A DNA stretch of 64,000 bases from an uncultured Pelagibacteraceae bacterium (GTDB taxonomy: Bacteria; Pseudomonadota; Alphaproteobacteria; Pelagibacterales; Pelagibacteraceae), in contig CACEKA010000001.1 of NCBI GenBank assembly GCA_902560015.1, positions 62,001 through 126,000 on the forward strand, given 5' to 3'. How positions within the stretch are numbered: the stretch's first letter is position 1; each line of letters opens with the position of its first letter. Both the position numbers and the translations under genes were made by a program. Of the stretch, positions 1 through 6,755 are shown piece by piece. The notes below the pieces were generated by a model. It was not told the origin of the DNA, searched no databases, and saw only the letters and a program-made list of their open reading frames with translations.

Positions 1-577
1 AAGATGGTAGTGCCCAAGCATGCAATACATCATTTGCAGTAATTAAAACTTTAACCACTTTGTTTACTGGCACTACAACTTCATTGTCGACTGCAAGCAA
101 TCTTGGTTGATTTTTTTTAAGATCTTTTGTTTCAATCATATAAGAGTCAAAAATAATATTTTCATCTGGATATTCATAACCCCAGTACCACTGATAACCA
201 ATTGCCTTAACCGTAACATCTGCTTTTGGAATAGTGTCTTGTTTATATAAAATTTTAAAAGATGGAACAGCCATCACAATTAAAATTAGACATGGGATCA
301 ATGTCCATAAAACTTCTACAGCAACATTATGAGTTGTTTTGGATGGATTTGGATTCCTTGATGCTCTAAATCGAATACATGCGTAAACCATCAAAAATAA
401 GACAAAAACACTGATAGCAATAATAATTGGCAGTAATATTTTGTCGTGAAAATTAACAATGTCTCTCATTGATGAAGAGGCTGCCTCTTGAAAACCTAAT
501 TGCCAGTCTTTAGGTTGGTTGGCTAGAGCATTTGAGCTAATAAAATAAGTTAGAAATATATATATTAATTTTTTCAT
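1..577 (-). CDS. coxB: Cytochrome c oxidase subunit II, C-terminus cut by window edge
   Basis: Subunit II of the aa3-type terminal oxidase accepts electrons from cytochrome c at its CuA centre in the periplasm. About 192 residues are visible. They show a signal peptide ending near NALA (residue 19), two transmembrane segments at about 40-62 and 85-105, and the conserved HNVAVEVLWTLIP and GYQWYWGYEYPD motifs. The last visible residues, DVLHAWALPS, contain the first CuA ligand histidine. The Cys-rich CuA loop lies beyond base 1, so the 3' end is missing because of the window and not by mutation. The ATG at 577 follows the signal-peptide pattern. Family assignment is secure. Confidence 0.96.
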   Translation of the reverse strand, partial: MKKLIYIFLTYFISSNALANQPKDWQLGFQEAASSSMRDIVNFHDKILLPIIIAISVFVLFLMVYACIRFRASRNPNPSKTTHNVAVEVLWTLIPCLILIVMAVPSFKILYKQDTIPKADVTVKAIGYQWYWGYEYPDENIIFDSYMIETKDLKKNQPRLLAVDNEVVVPVNKVVKVLITANDVLHAWALPS

Positions 578-638
578 TTTTTTACCCTATATAGATTGTC
601 TTTTAAAAAAATACACTTTTACTTTTAGCGACAAAATA

Positions 639-1337
639 TCAATTAATGGCGTAATTAATGATCGATAGAGCAGAAATTACAGCCGTTTCAGATCTCAAGA
701 TGTTTTCATTGATTTTAATAGGTTGAACACCATTAAATTTAAGAATCTCTACCCTTTCTTGCTCTGAGAAATCTCCCTCAGGTCCAATAATTACGCATAT
801 GGGATTCGCTGTTATCTTTTTAAGTTCAATCTTATTATTAGAAGTATTTAAGTCTGTAAATATCAAGTGCATATCGTTTTTTAAAAAATTTTCTAAGGTT
901 TGTGGTTGTTCAATATCTGGCACGTTTATTCGATTGGATTGTTCTGCTGCTTCTATAATAACTTTTTCTAGTCTCTCTTTATTTATCTTTCTGACAATTG
1001 TTCTATCAAAGATAATAGGCAAAAATTTCGTAACACCTAACTCAGTTGCTTTTTGTATCATAAAATTAAAATAATTAGATTTGATAGGTGAAAAAGCTAA
1101 CCATAACTCATTGAAGTTTTCTTTTTGTCTTAATTGTTTTGTAACATTAAACTCAACAATACTTTTTGAAATACCTAAAATTTTTGCCTCCCACTCTCCA
1201 CTACTATTGAATAAAGAAAAAACTTCGTTTTCTTTAATTCTCATAACTTTACTTACGTAATGAGATTGTGATTTATCAAGGGTAGCTGTTAAATTAAGTG
1301 ATAAACTTTCACGATAAAATAATCTAATATTACTCAT
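639..1337 (-). CDS. rsmE: 16S rRNA m3U1498 methyltransferase RsmE
   Basis: RsmE is a SPOUT-class methyltransferase that N3-methylates U1498 of 16S rRNA in the assembled 30S subunit, using SAM. The 232-residue protein has the usual length, an N-terminal PUA-like part (SHYVSKVMRIKENE) and a C-terminal trefoil-knot domain. The knot shows IGPEGDFS at 184-191 and LRSETA at 214-219, both SAM-site signatures. It starts 16 bases from the divergently transcribed dehalogenase gene and ends about 60 bases upstream of coxB on the same strand, so the two could share a transcript. Assignment is confident. Confidence 0.95.
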   Translation of the reverse strand: MSNIRLFYRESLSLNLTATLDKSQSHYVSKVMRIKENEVFSLFNSSGEWEAKILGISKSIVEFNVTKQLRQKENFNELWLAFSPIKSNYFNFMIQKATELGVTKFLPIIFDRTIVRKINKERLEKVIIEAAEQSNRINVPDIEQPQTLENFLKNDMHLIFTDLNTSNNKIELKKITANPICVIIGPEGDFSEQERVEILKFNGVQPIKINENILRSETAVISALSIINYAIN

Positions 1338-1353
1338 TGAGATAAGTTTAATT

Positions 1354-2022
1354 ATGAAAAATATTAAAGCAATAATTTTTGATGCATATGGAACTTTATT
1401 TGATGTGAATTCAGCTGCTGAGAAATGTAAAGATAAAATTGGTGATAAGTGGGAAGATTTTGCAAATTACTGGAGAACCACTCAACTAGAATACACCTGG
1501 CTTAGAAGTTTAATGAAAAGACATAAAGACTTTTGGCAAGTGACTGAAGATAGTTTGGACAAATCTATGAAAGCATACGAAATAGATTCTTCAATGAGAA
1601 ATGAATTATTAGATCTTTATAAAACTTTATCACCATTTAAAGAAGTGCCAGAAGTTTTAAAATCACTTAAAGAAAAAAATTATAAACTAGCCATCCTTTC
1701 AAATGGTAATCCTTCTCTTCTTAATGAATTAGTTAAGAGCAATAATTTAGAAAATATATTTGATGATCTTTTTTCAATAGAAGAAGTGGGTATTTATAAA
1801 CCAGACTCTAAAGTTTACGATATGCCAATTAAAAAATATAATATTCAAAAAAATGAAGTTATCTTTTTAAGTGCTAACACTTGGGATGTATCAGGTAGTG
1901 GGAATTATGGATTCAATTCTATTTGGGTAAACAGAAATAATAATATTTTTGATAACCTTGATTATAAACCAAATTTAGAAATCAAAAACTTACTAGATCT
2001 GTTACCCAACATAAGGTCTTAG
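1354..2022 (+). CDS. L-2-haloacid dehalogenase (HAD type II)
   Basis: The family hydrolyses L-2-haloalkanoic acids to D-2-hydroxy acids through an aspartyl-ester intermediate in the cytoplasm. The 222-residue protein opens with DAYGTLFDV, giving nucleophile D10 and T14. It also keeps R41, S116-N117, K149, Y155 and the FLSANTWD block (S173, N175, W177, D178). These match the catalytic and halide-site residues known from Pseudomonas haloacid dehalogenase with almost the same numbering. That makes true dehalogenase chemistry more likely than a generic phosphatase, but substrate is inferred. It is a single gene between divergent rsmE and convergent bhmt. Confidence 0.85.
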   Translation: MKNIKAIIFDAYGTLFDVNSAAEKCKDKIGDKWEDFANYWRTTQLEYTWLRSLMKRHKDFWQVTEDSLDKSMKAYEIDSSMRNELLDLYKTLSPFKEVPEVLKSLKEKNYKLAILSNGNPSLLNELVKSNNLENIFDDLFSIEEVGIYKPDSKVYDMPIKKYNIQKNEVIFLSANTWDVSGSGNYGFNSIWVNRNNNIFDNLDYKPNLEIKNLLDLLPNIRS

Positions 2023-2038
2023 TAAGATTAAGCCTTAT
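2011..2038. terminator. Stem-loop covering both stop codons of convergent genes
   Basis: ATAAGG (2011-2016) pairs with CCTTAT (2033-2038) and CTTA (2018-2021) with TAAG (2029-2032), leaving one bulged T and a 7-base loop. The stem contains the TAG of the dehalogenase gene and the stop of bhmt, so it forms in both transcripts. Neither strand has a following T-run, so it is not a classical intrinsic terminator. It may be a 3'-end stabilising structure. Confidence 0.4.
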
Positions 2039-3089
2039 CTCCATAATCTGTCATATGTTTTGGAATTCTTTTATTTTTTCCATACATAAAATGATTTTCC
2101 ATATTTTCTCTGTATTTACTTGCAGGTACTTTCAATCCAACAGACTCTGCTACTTCTCTGATTAACATTGGGTTAGCTCCACAACAAACACCAAGATATT
2201 TTATACCTAAAATATTTGCCCATTTTGCGAATTGACCTATTTCGTATCTATTGCAAAAATGTGGATCTAAAGCTGTAGGAAATGTTCTTCCATGTGGCGA
2301 TGGGCAGCTACAATCATCTCTATCTGGCAAATTAAAAAAAGTTGGAAATTCTTTATTAGTTCTGTAAGGAATTGGTAAAGCACCAACATGACATTTCACA
2401 GCTTTTCTAATCTCTTTCAAGAACGGTAACATTGTTGCAGGACCTCTAAAACAATTTAAGCCAACTACATCTGCCCCTCTTTGTTCTAGCTCTTTACATG
2501 TGTCAACTACAGACATGCCGTCTCGCATTATATTTTCACCCATAGGAGAAATGGTAAGTACTGTTGGAAGATTGGCTTTCTTCATTACTTTAAGAGCCTT
2601 AAAAGCCTCCTCTGCATAATAAAAAGTTTCACCAATTAACATATCTGCACCTTCATCAACTGCCCATCCAATCATTTCTGAAAACATACTCTCAACTTCT
2701 CTTTGGGCTTTCTTATCGTTTTCTTTCCAAATGTTAGAGTTAGAAATATTACCAGCCATTAAATTAGGTTGAGAACCTTTAGGTGTATCTAAAGCTACTT
2801 TTTTTGCTATCTTCAAAGCAGATCTATTTAAAGGTTCAAGTAATTCCTCTTTACCAATAACTCTCATCTTTTCTCTGTGACCATTATAAGTAAATGCTTC
2901 AACTATATCTGATCCTGCATGTTGAAACTCTCTATGTAAATTTTCAAGAACTTCTGGATGATCAAGAGAAACCATTGGCACAAATTCTCCAGATGCCATA
3001 TATCCTCGTCTTTCAATTTCAAATAAAAAACCTTCTGCACAAATTACTGGTCCTTTATCCAATCTTTCTTTAAGTATATTTATTGTCAT
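2028..3089 (-). CDS. bhmt: Betaine--homocysteine S-methyltransferase
   Basis: This enzyme moves a methyl group from glycine betaine to homocysteine, giving methionine and dimethylglycine. It lets cells without a costly B12-dependent route make methionine from a common marine osmolyte. The zinc-binding cysteines of the homocysteine methyltransferase domain are present: C213 in GLNCFRG and C302-C303 in GVCCGAN, counted from the ATG at 3089. A TTG lies four codons upstream, but it overlaps the ribosome site TTGGAG, so I chose the ATG, which has a 6-base spacing from GGAG. Length is 353 residues, normal for the family. The long leader (3090-3326) carries two SAM riboswitch-like folds, consistent with feedback by the methionine product. 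Confidence 0.92.
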   Translation of the reverse strand: MTINILKERLDKGPVICAEGFLFEIERRGYMASGEFVPMVSLDHPEVLENLHREFQHAGSDIVEAFTYNGHREKMRVIGKEELLEPLNRSALKIAKKVALDTPKGSQPNLMAGNISNSNIWKENDKKAQREVESMFSEMIGWAVDEGADMLIGETFYYAEEAFKALKVMKKANLPTVLTISPMGENIMRDGMSVVDTCKELEQRGADVVGLNCFRGPATMLPFLKEIRKAVKCHVGALPIPYRTNKEFPTFFNLPDRDDCSCPSPHGRTFPTALDPHFCNRYEIGQFAKWANILGIKYLGVCCGANPMLIREVAESVGLKVPASKYRENMENHFMYGKNKRIPKHMTDYGDKA

Positions 3090-3095
3090 TTTTAT

Positions 3096-3112
3096 CTCCA
3101 AGTTATTTGGAG
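3096..3112 (-). promoter_or_regulatory. Hairpin hiding the bhmt ribosome-binding site
   Basis: In the RNA, CUCCAA pairs perfectly with UUGGAG around a 5-base loop, 6 bases before the bhmt ATG. The 3' arm is the Shine-Dalgarno sequence itself, so the closed form should block initiation. A purine-rich stretch at 3154-3164 can pair with the segment 3109-3117 that includes the 5' arm and could open it. Confidence 0.65.
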
Positions 3113-3167
3113 AAGAAGAGTTTTAAAACTAACTAAGAGGGCCAGAAGAAAAACTCTCCTCTCCTTT

Positions 3168-3217
3168 TTAGTGCTTTAGCAAAATGCTGGGTGCACAATA
3201 CGGTTCAAATACCCGGT
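3168..3217 (-). promoter_or_regulatory. SAM-V riboswitch aptamer
   Basis: Reading the bhmt leader, GGGU (3211-3214) pairs with ACCC (3189-3192). The loop carries AUUUGAACCGUAUUG, followed by GUGC (3193-3196). GUGC can form a pseudoknot with GCAC (3171-3174) after GCUAAA. This is the H-type pseudoknot layout and core sequence I know for SAM-V (the env87-type motif of marine bacteria), which shares its binding pocket with SAM-II. It lies downstream of the SAM-II/terminator unit and just before the purine-rich AAAAAGGAGAGGAG. Assignment is by eye, without a covariance search. Confidence 0.82.
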
Positions 3218-3236
3218 TTTAGTTTTGAGAAAATTT

Positions 3237-3268
3237 CAAAAAAAAACCACCGGCTAAAGCGGTGGTTG
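3237..3268 (-). terminator. Intrinsic terminator inside the bhmt leader
   Basis: On the bhmt strand AACCACC (3261-3267) pairs with GGTGGTT (3245-3251), followed by an unbroken run of about nine T. It sits between the two SAM aptamers. The terminator arm contains CGCTTTAGC (3253-3261), the exact complement of the 3' end of the SAM-II fold (3275-3283), so an antiterminator is possible. Confidence 0.85.
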
Positions 3269-3271
3269 AAG

Positions 3272-3326
3272 TGTCGCTTTAGCAGGATTTTAAAGCGCTC
3301 TGCAATTTAACTTAAATCAGCGCTGC
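3272..3326 (-). promoter_or_regulatory. SAM-II riboswitch aptamer
   Basis: The RNA reads AGCGCU-GAUUUAA, then AAUUGCAG, then AGCGCU, then CUGCUAAAG. The two AGCGCU arms (3319-3324 and 3294-3299) form P1. GCAG (3300-3303) and CUGC (3282-3285) form the pseudoknot P2. GAUUUAA, AUUGCA and GCUAAA match the SAM-II consensus known from alphaproteobacterial met genes. The start coincides with the transcription start expected from the promoter at 3330-3358. Confidence 0.82.
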
Positions 3327-3329
3327 TTA

Positions 3330-3358
3330 ATTTAACCACAAATTAACTATACTGTCAA
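3330..3358 (-). promoter_or_regulatory. Promoter of the bhmt transcript
   Basis: A perfect -35 TTGACA (3353-3358) is followed after 17 bases by TTAAAT (3330-3335) as -10. Transcription would begin near 3322-3326, exactly where the SAM-II fold starts. The element lies just downstream of the hxlR-type stop codon, so bhmt has its own promoter. Confidence 0.75.
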
Positions 3359-3369
3359 AAGAATAAGTT

Positions 3370-3729
3370 TTATCTTAGTCTGTTTTCTTCAAAGTTTTTA
3401 TTGAGTTTTAAAGAAATAGTTCTTGTATTTTTTCTATTCCAGTCAGAAAAAGATTTTAAAATAGGAATTACTGATAAGCCAAAATCAGTAAGTGAATACT
3501 CTACTTTTGGAGGTACTACTTGATGAACTTTTCGGTTCACAATGCCATCAGTTTCTAGCTCTTTAAGTTGTTTAGATAACATTTGTTGAGTGATAGTTTT
3601 TAATACCTTTTTTAGTTCGTTAAATCTTACTTTCTTATTATTAAATAATGTAAAAAGAATTCTTATTTTCCATTTACCACCTAAAAAATAAATAGCTCTT
3701 TCAGCCGGACAATTGATTAAATCTTTCAT
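3370..3729 (-). CDS. HxlR-type winged-helix transcriptional regulator
   Basis: The 119-residue protein is a single winged-helix domain with the family opening NCPAERAIYFLGGKWKIRIL and the recognition-helix region QQMLSKQLKELETDGIV. Its only cysteine is C7, at the position used for thiol redox sensing in YodB and QorR of this family. It is divergent from the CDGSH-DoxX-pirin-quinone reductase operon, with a 129-base intergenic region holding a palindrome. I infer that it represses that operon until oxidised or alkylated by quinones or other electrophiles. Family call is firm; the signal is inferred from homologues. Confidence 0.88.
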   Translation of the reverse strand: MKDLINCPAERAIYFLGGKWKIRILFTLFNNKKVRFNELKKVLKTITQQMLSKQLKELETDGIVNRKVHQVVPPKVEYSLTDFGLSVIPILKSFSDWNRKNTRTISLKLNKNFEENRLR

Positions 3730-3777
3730 GAAGATTTAAATAACTATTTTATTTTAATTATCAAGGTATGATTTTAT

Positions 3778-3787
3778 ATACTAGTAT
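3778..3787. promoter_or_regulatory. Candidate operator between hxlR-type gene and CDGSH operon
   Basis: ATACTAGTAT is a perfect 10-base palindrome centred in the divergent intergenic region. It contains TACT...AGTA half-sites like those reported for YodB-type HxlR regulators. No promoter on either side could be assigned with confidence. Confidence 0.4.
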
Positions 3788-3858
3788 GAAAATATTGCGT
3801 TCTTGTATATCTCATAACAAACTATTAATTATGTTTTAAACTAATCGAAAGGGTAAAA

Positions 3859-4113
3859 ATGACTAAAGGAAAAAGAGCAGGAGATGGACCGGTAGCAGTA
3901 GAAGTTGAAAAAGGTAAATCTTACTATTGGTGTGCATGTGGGCAATCAAAAAAACAACCGTTTTGTGATGGATCACATATGAGCCCATTAAATGATGAAG
4001 GTACAAAATTTACTCCATTTGCCTACAAGGCCGAAGAATCAAAAAAAATGTTTTTCTGTACGTGTAAACAAACTAACAATGCTCCATTCTGTGATGGTTC
4101 TCACAATAAATAA
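3859..4113 (+). CDS. Double CDGSH iron-sulfur protein
   Basis: The 84-residue protein consists almost only of two CDGSH cluster-binding loops. The first uses C25, C27, C36 and H40; the second uses C67, C69, C78 and H82, both ending in FCDGSH. Each should bind a redox-active 2Fe-2S cluster of the mitoNEET type, as in the two-motif CISD3-like branch. No signal peptide is visible, so it is cytosolic. It is the first gene of a tight operon with doxX, pirin and qor (3 bases to the next gene). GAAAGGG upstream serves as ribosome site. A role in electron transfer or redox sensing is inferred. Confidence 0.9.
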   Translation: MTKGKRAGDGPVAVEVEKGKSYYWCACGQSKKQPFCDGSHMSPLNDEGTKFTPFAYKAEESKKMFFCTCKQTNNAPFCDGSHNK

Positions 4114-4116
4114 ATT

Positions 4117-4494
4117 ATGACAAATATATTGGATTTATTAGCAAGAGTTTTTGTCTCACTTATTTTTTTATTAAGTGGATTAAACAAAATTGGAAACTAC
4201 GAGGGAACAGTTGAATGGATGGAGTCTTTAGGAATGCCTGGTATCTTTTTAATTCCAGCAATTATATTAGAAATTGTTGCACCAATATTAATAATGATCG
4301 GATATAAGGTTAAAATTTCAGCAGCTTTACTAGGTGTATTTTGTGTAGTTACTGCGATTATTTTTCATAGTGATTTCAGTGATCAAATACAATTTAATTC
4401 ATTTATGAAGAACATTGGTTTAGCAGGAGGATTTTTATTTCTTCTTATTAATGGAGCTAAAGAATTTAGTCTTGATAAAAAGTTAGGAAATTAA
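4117..4494 (+). CDS. DoxX family membrane protein
   Basis: A 125-residue inner-membrane protein with four predicted transmembrane helices and the DoxX opening (LARVFVSLIFLLSGLNKI, then EWMESLGMP). Members often sit with quinone- or catechol-stress genes and are thought to act as small quinone-linked membrane oxidoreductase subunits; biochemical roles are poorly known. It is translationally linked: 3 bases after the CDGSH gene, and its TAA is followed immediately by the pirin ATG. The operon context fits electrophile or quinone stress. Confidence 0.85.
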   Translation: MTNILDLLARVFVSLIFLLSGLNKIGNYEGTVEWMESLGMPGIFLIPAIILEIVAPILIMIGYKVKISAALLGVFCVVTAIIFHSDFSDQIQFNSFMKNIGLAGGFLFLLINGAKEFSLDKKLGN

Positions 4495-5331
4495 ATGTCA
4501 AATATTGAAGTAAGTAAAATTATAGACCCTATTCCAGCATCAGATGGTGCTGGTGTTAAATTAAAAAGAAGCATTGGTGTTGAGCCAAACTACTTTGATC
4601 CTTTTTTAATGCTAGATGAGTTTGGATCAGAGAATAGTGAAGACTACATTGCAGGCTTTCCACCCCACCCCCATCGAGGAATTGAAACAGTTACTTATAT
4701 GTTAGCTGGAGATTTTGAGCATAAAGATAGTACTGGTGGCGAAGGTAGAATGACTGCGGGAGATGTTCAGTGGATGAAAACAGGAAGTGGAATAATTCAT
4801 TCTGAAATGCCAGCAATGAAAGAAGGTAAACTTCATGGTTTTCAATTATGGGTAAACATGCCTGCTAAATTAAAAATGAGTAAGCCTGAATATATTTATA
4901 TTGATTCAGATAAAATGAGTATTCATAAAGATGGAGATAAACAAGTAAAAGTTATAGCTGGAAAATTTGAAAATGCTGAAGGCCCTGTAAAAGGTCATAA
5001 TGTTGAGCCAGTTTATTTTGATGTTGAATTAAACAAAGATAAAGAATTTAATTTTATATTACCATCAACTCATAATAGTTTTATTTATTTGATTAATGGT
5101 GAAATCAAAATTGGCAAAAATAAACATGACGATGTTAAAGATAGTACTCTAATACTACTAACAAAAGGTGAGAATTTGACAGTAAAGGCTAAATCAGATG
5201 CCAAATTTTTACTCATCTCAGGAAAACCAATCAATGAAGAGATTGCTAGAGGTGGACCTTTTGTAATGAATACTAAAGCAGAAATCTTGCAAGCAGTCCA
5301 AGATTATCATAATGATACATTTGTAAAATAA
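4495..5331 (+). CDS. Pirin family protein (bicupin dioxygenase-like)
   Basis: Pirins are two-domain cupins; the bacterial ones can act as quercetin 2,3-dioxygenases. All four metal ligands are seen in the N-terminal cupin: H58 and H60 (PPHPHRGIETVTY), H102 and E104 (GIIHSEMP). The C-terminal cupin has the usual length, with the family ending EIARGGPFVMNT. At 278 residues it is full length. The ATG follows the doxX stop with no gap, and 3 bases separate it from qor. Substrate in this organism is unknown; a role in aromatic or quinone-like compound detoxification is inferred from the operon. Confidence 0.9.
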   Translation: MSNIEVSKIIDPIPASDGAGVKLKRSIGVEPNYFDPFLMLDEFGSENSEDYIAGFPPHPHRGIETVTYMLAGDFEHKDSTGGEGRMTAGDVQWMKTGSGIIHSEMPAMKEGKLHGFQLWVNMPAKLKMSKPEYIYIDSDKMSIHKDGDKQVKVIAGKFENAEGPVKGHNVEPVYFDVELNKDKEFNFILPSTHNSFIYLINGEIKIGKNKHDDVKDSTLILLTKGENLTVKAKSDAKFLLISGKPINEEIARGGPFVMNTKAEILQAVQDYHNDTFVK

Positions 5332-5334
5332 TTT

Positions 5335-6309
5335 ATGAAAACAGTAGAAATAAATAAAACTGGTGGACCTGATGTTTTAGAGCTTAAAGATATTACCTTA
5401 GACAAGCCAGGACCTGATCAAGTACAAATTGAACAAAAGGCTATTGGACTAAATTATATCGATACTTACCACAGATCAGGCTTGTACCCATTAACTTTAC
5501 CAATTGGTCTGGGTTTAGAGGGAGCGGGTATTATTACTGATGTAGGAGAAAACGTAAAAGATTTTAAAGTTGGTGATAAAATATCTTATGCAGGTATTCC
5601 TTTAGGTTCATATTCAACACACAGAAATTACCCAACTAAAAATCTTGTAAAAGTTCCTGGTGATATTGATCTTGAAGTAGCAGCTACTTTAATGACAAAA
5701 GGTTTAACTACTTATTATCTATTACATAAAACCTTTCCTGTGAAATCAGGTCAAACAATACTTTTTCATGCTGCAGCTGGTGGTGTTGGTCAAATTTTTG
5801 GACAATGGGCAAAAAGTTTAGGGTGCACAGTTATAGGTACAGTTGGATCAGATGAAAAAATAAACATAGCAAAAGAAAATGGCTACGATCATATAATCAA
5901 TTATAATAAAGAAAACTTTGCTAAAAAAGTTTTAGAGATTACAGATGGCAAAGGTGTTCCAGTAGTCTATGATGGTGTTGGTAAAAACACTTTAAATGGA
6001 TCTATTGAATGTTTAGCAATTAGAGGAATGATGGTGTCATTTGGAAATGCTTCAGGACCATTATCAGATATAAACGTTCCAAAAATGATACAACCGAAAG
6101 GTCTTTATCTTGTAAGACCAGCTATGCAACAATATCTGTCTACTAGAGAAGAGCTAGATGAAGCGTCAAAAATGATGTTTGAAAAAATTAGTTCTGGAAA
6201 AGTAAAAATAAAAATATTTAAAAAATATAAACTTGATGAAGTTATTCAGGCACATAAAGATCTTGAGGGCAGAAAAATTTTAGGACCTGCAGTAATAATT
6301 CCTATTTAA
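5335..6309 (+). CDS. qor: NADPH:quinone oxidoreductase (zeta-crystallin type)
   Basis: A medium-chain dehydrogenase/reductase of 324 residues. It has the N-terminal GroES-like fold (GLNYIDTYHRSGLYP, GLEGAGIITDVGENV) and a Rossmann domain with AAAGGVGQ at 146-153. Zinc ligands of alcohol dehydrogenases are absent, as expected for quinone reductases. The family reduces quinones using NADPH, generally by one-electron chemistry, in the cytoplasm. It closes the CDGSH-doxX-pirin operon, and its last 8 bases overlap the convergent DUF2721 gene. The divergent HxlR regulator resembles the QorR/YodB regulators known to control such reductases. Confidence 0.92.
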   Translation: MKTVEINKTGGPDVLELKDITLDKPGPDQVQIEQKAIGLNYIDTYHRSGLYPLTLPIGLGLEGAGIITDVGENVKDFKVGDKISYAGIPLGSYSTHRNYPTKNLVKVPGDIDLEVAATLMTKGLTTYYLLHKTFPVKSGQTILFHAAAGGVGQIFGQWAKSLGCTVIGTVGSDEKINIAKENGYDHIINYNKENFAKKVLEITDGKGVPVVYDGVGKNTLNGSIECLAIRGMMVSFGNASGPLSDINVPKMIQPKGLYLVRPAMQQYLSTREELDEASKMMFEKISSGKVKIKIFKKYKLDEVIQAHKDLEGRKILGPAVIIPI

Positions 6310-6706
6310 CTTTTACGTCCATATCAGACATATGAAGCTTTAGAGCGTTTGTAGAAATGTGTATTTCTCTAATAAAAAATAAAATTGAAATAATCATAGA
6401 TAAGCAACAAGTTCCAAAAATTACCCTAGCAATAAACACTTCATCTAAATACAGAGCAAATACCGTCAACATGTTAAATAAAAATCCAAAAGCAGCAAAT
6501 AAAATAGTCCATCTTAAAAGTGTTATTCTTCCACTTAAGTTAATAAACTGTTTTTTCCATTCTGGAGGTATGTGCTTTTCATAAACATGTTCATCATGAA
6601 GTTGTCGTATTAAAATACTAAGTGAATGAAATCTGTTACTATAAACACTCATTAATAGAGGAATAGCTGGAAACATTAAAGCTGTGACTGTGTAATCTAT
6701 ATTCAT
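6302..6706 (-). CDS. DUF2721 membrane protein
   Basis: A 134-residue protein with three predicted transmembrane segments, at about 5-20, 65-85 and 95-112. It carries the family-like central region (FHSLSILIRQLHDE, then a WTILFAAFGFLFNML segment). Function of DUF2721 is unknown. It overlaps the end of qor by 8 bases on the opposite strand and is divergent from ubiA by about 50 bases. No operon partner is evident. Confidence 0.75.
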   Translation of the reverse strand: MNIDYTVTALMFPAIPLLMSVYSNRFHSLSILIRQLHDEHVYEKHIPPEWKKQFINLSGRITLLRWTILFAAFGFLFNMLTVFALYLDEVFIARVIFGTCCLSMIISILFFIREIHISTNALKLHMSDMDVKVK

Positions 6707-6755
6707 ACGAATCAGTTTGATTATGAATCTAGCCTTTGTTATTTACAAGTAAAAT

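Noticed and set aside
799-1074. Open frames lying opposite or inside real genes, such as this one within rsmE
   Set aside because: They have no family resemblance, no ribosome site, and lie entirely under well-supported genes; AT-rich DNA with biased codons yields many of them.
3187-3216. A tRNA-like T-arm (GGTTCAAATACCC) on the plus strand
   Set aside because: There is no acceptor stem, anticodon arm or D-arm at the right distance. The segment is fully explained by the SAM-V fold on the minus strand.
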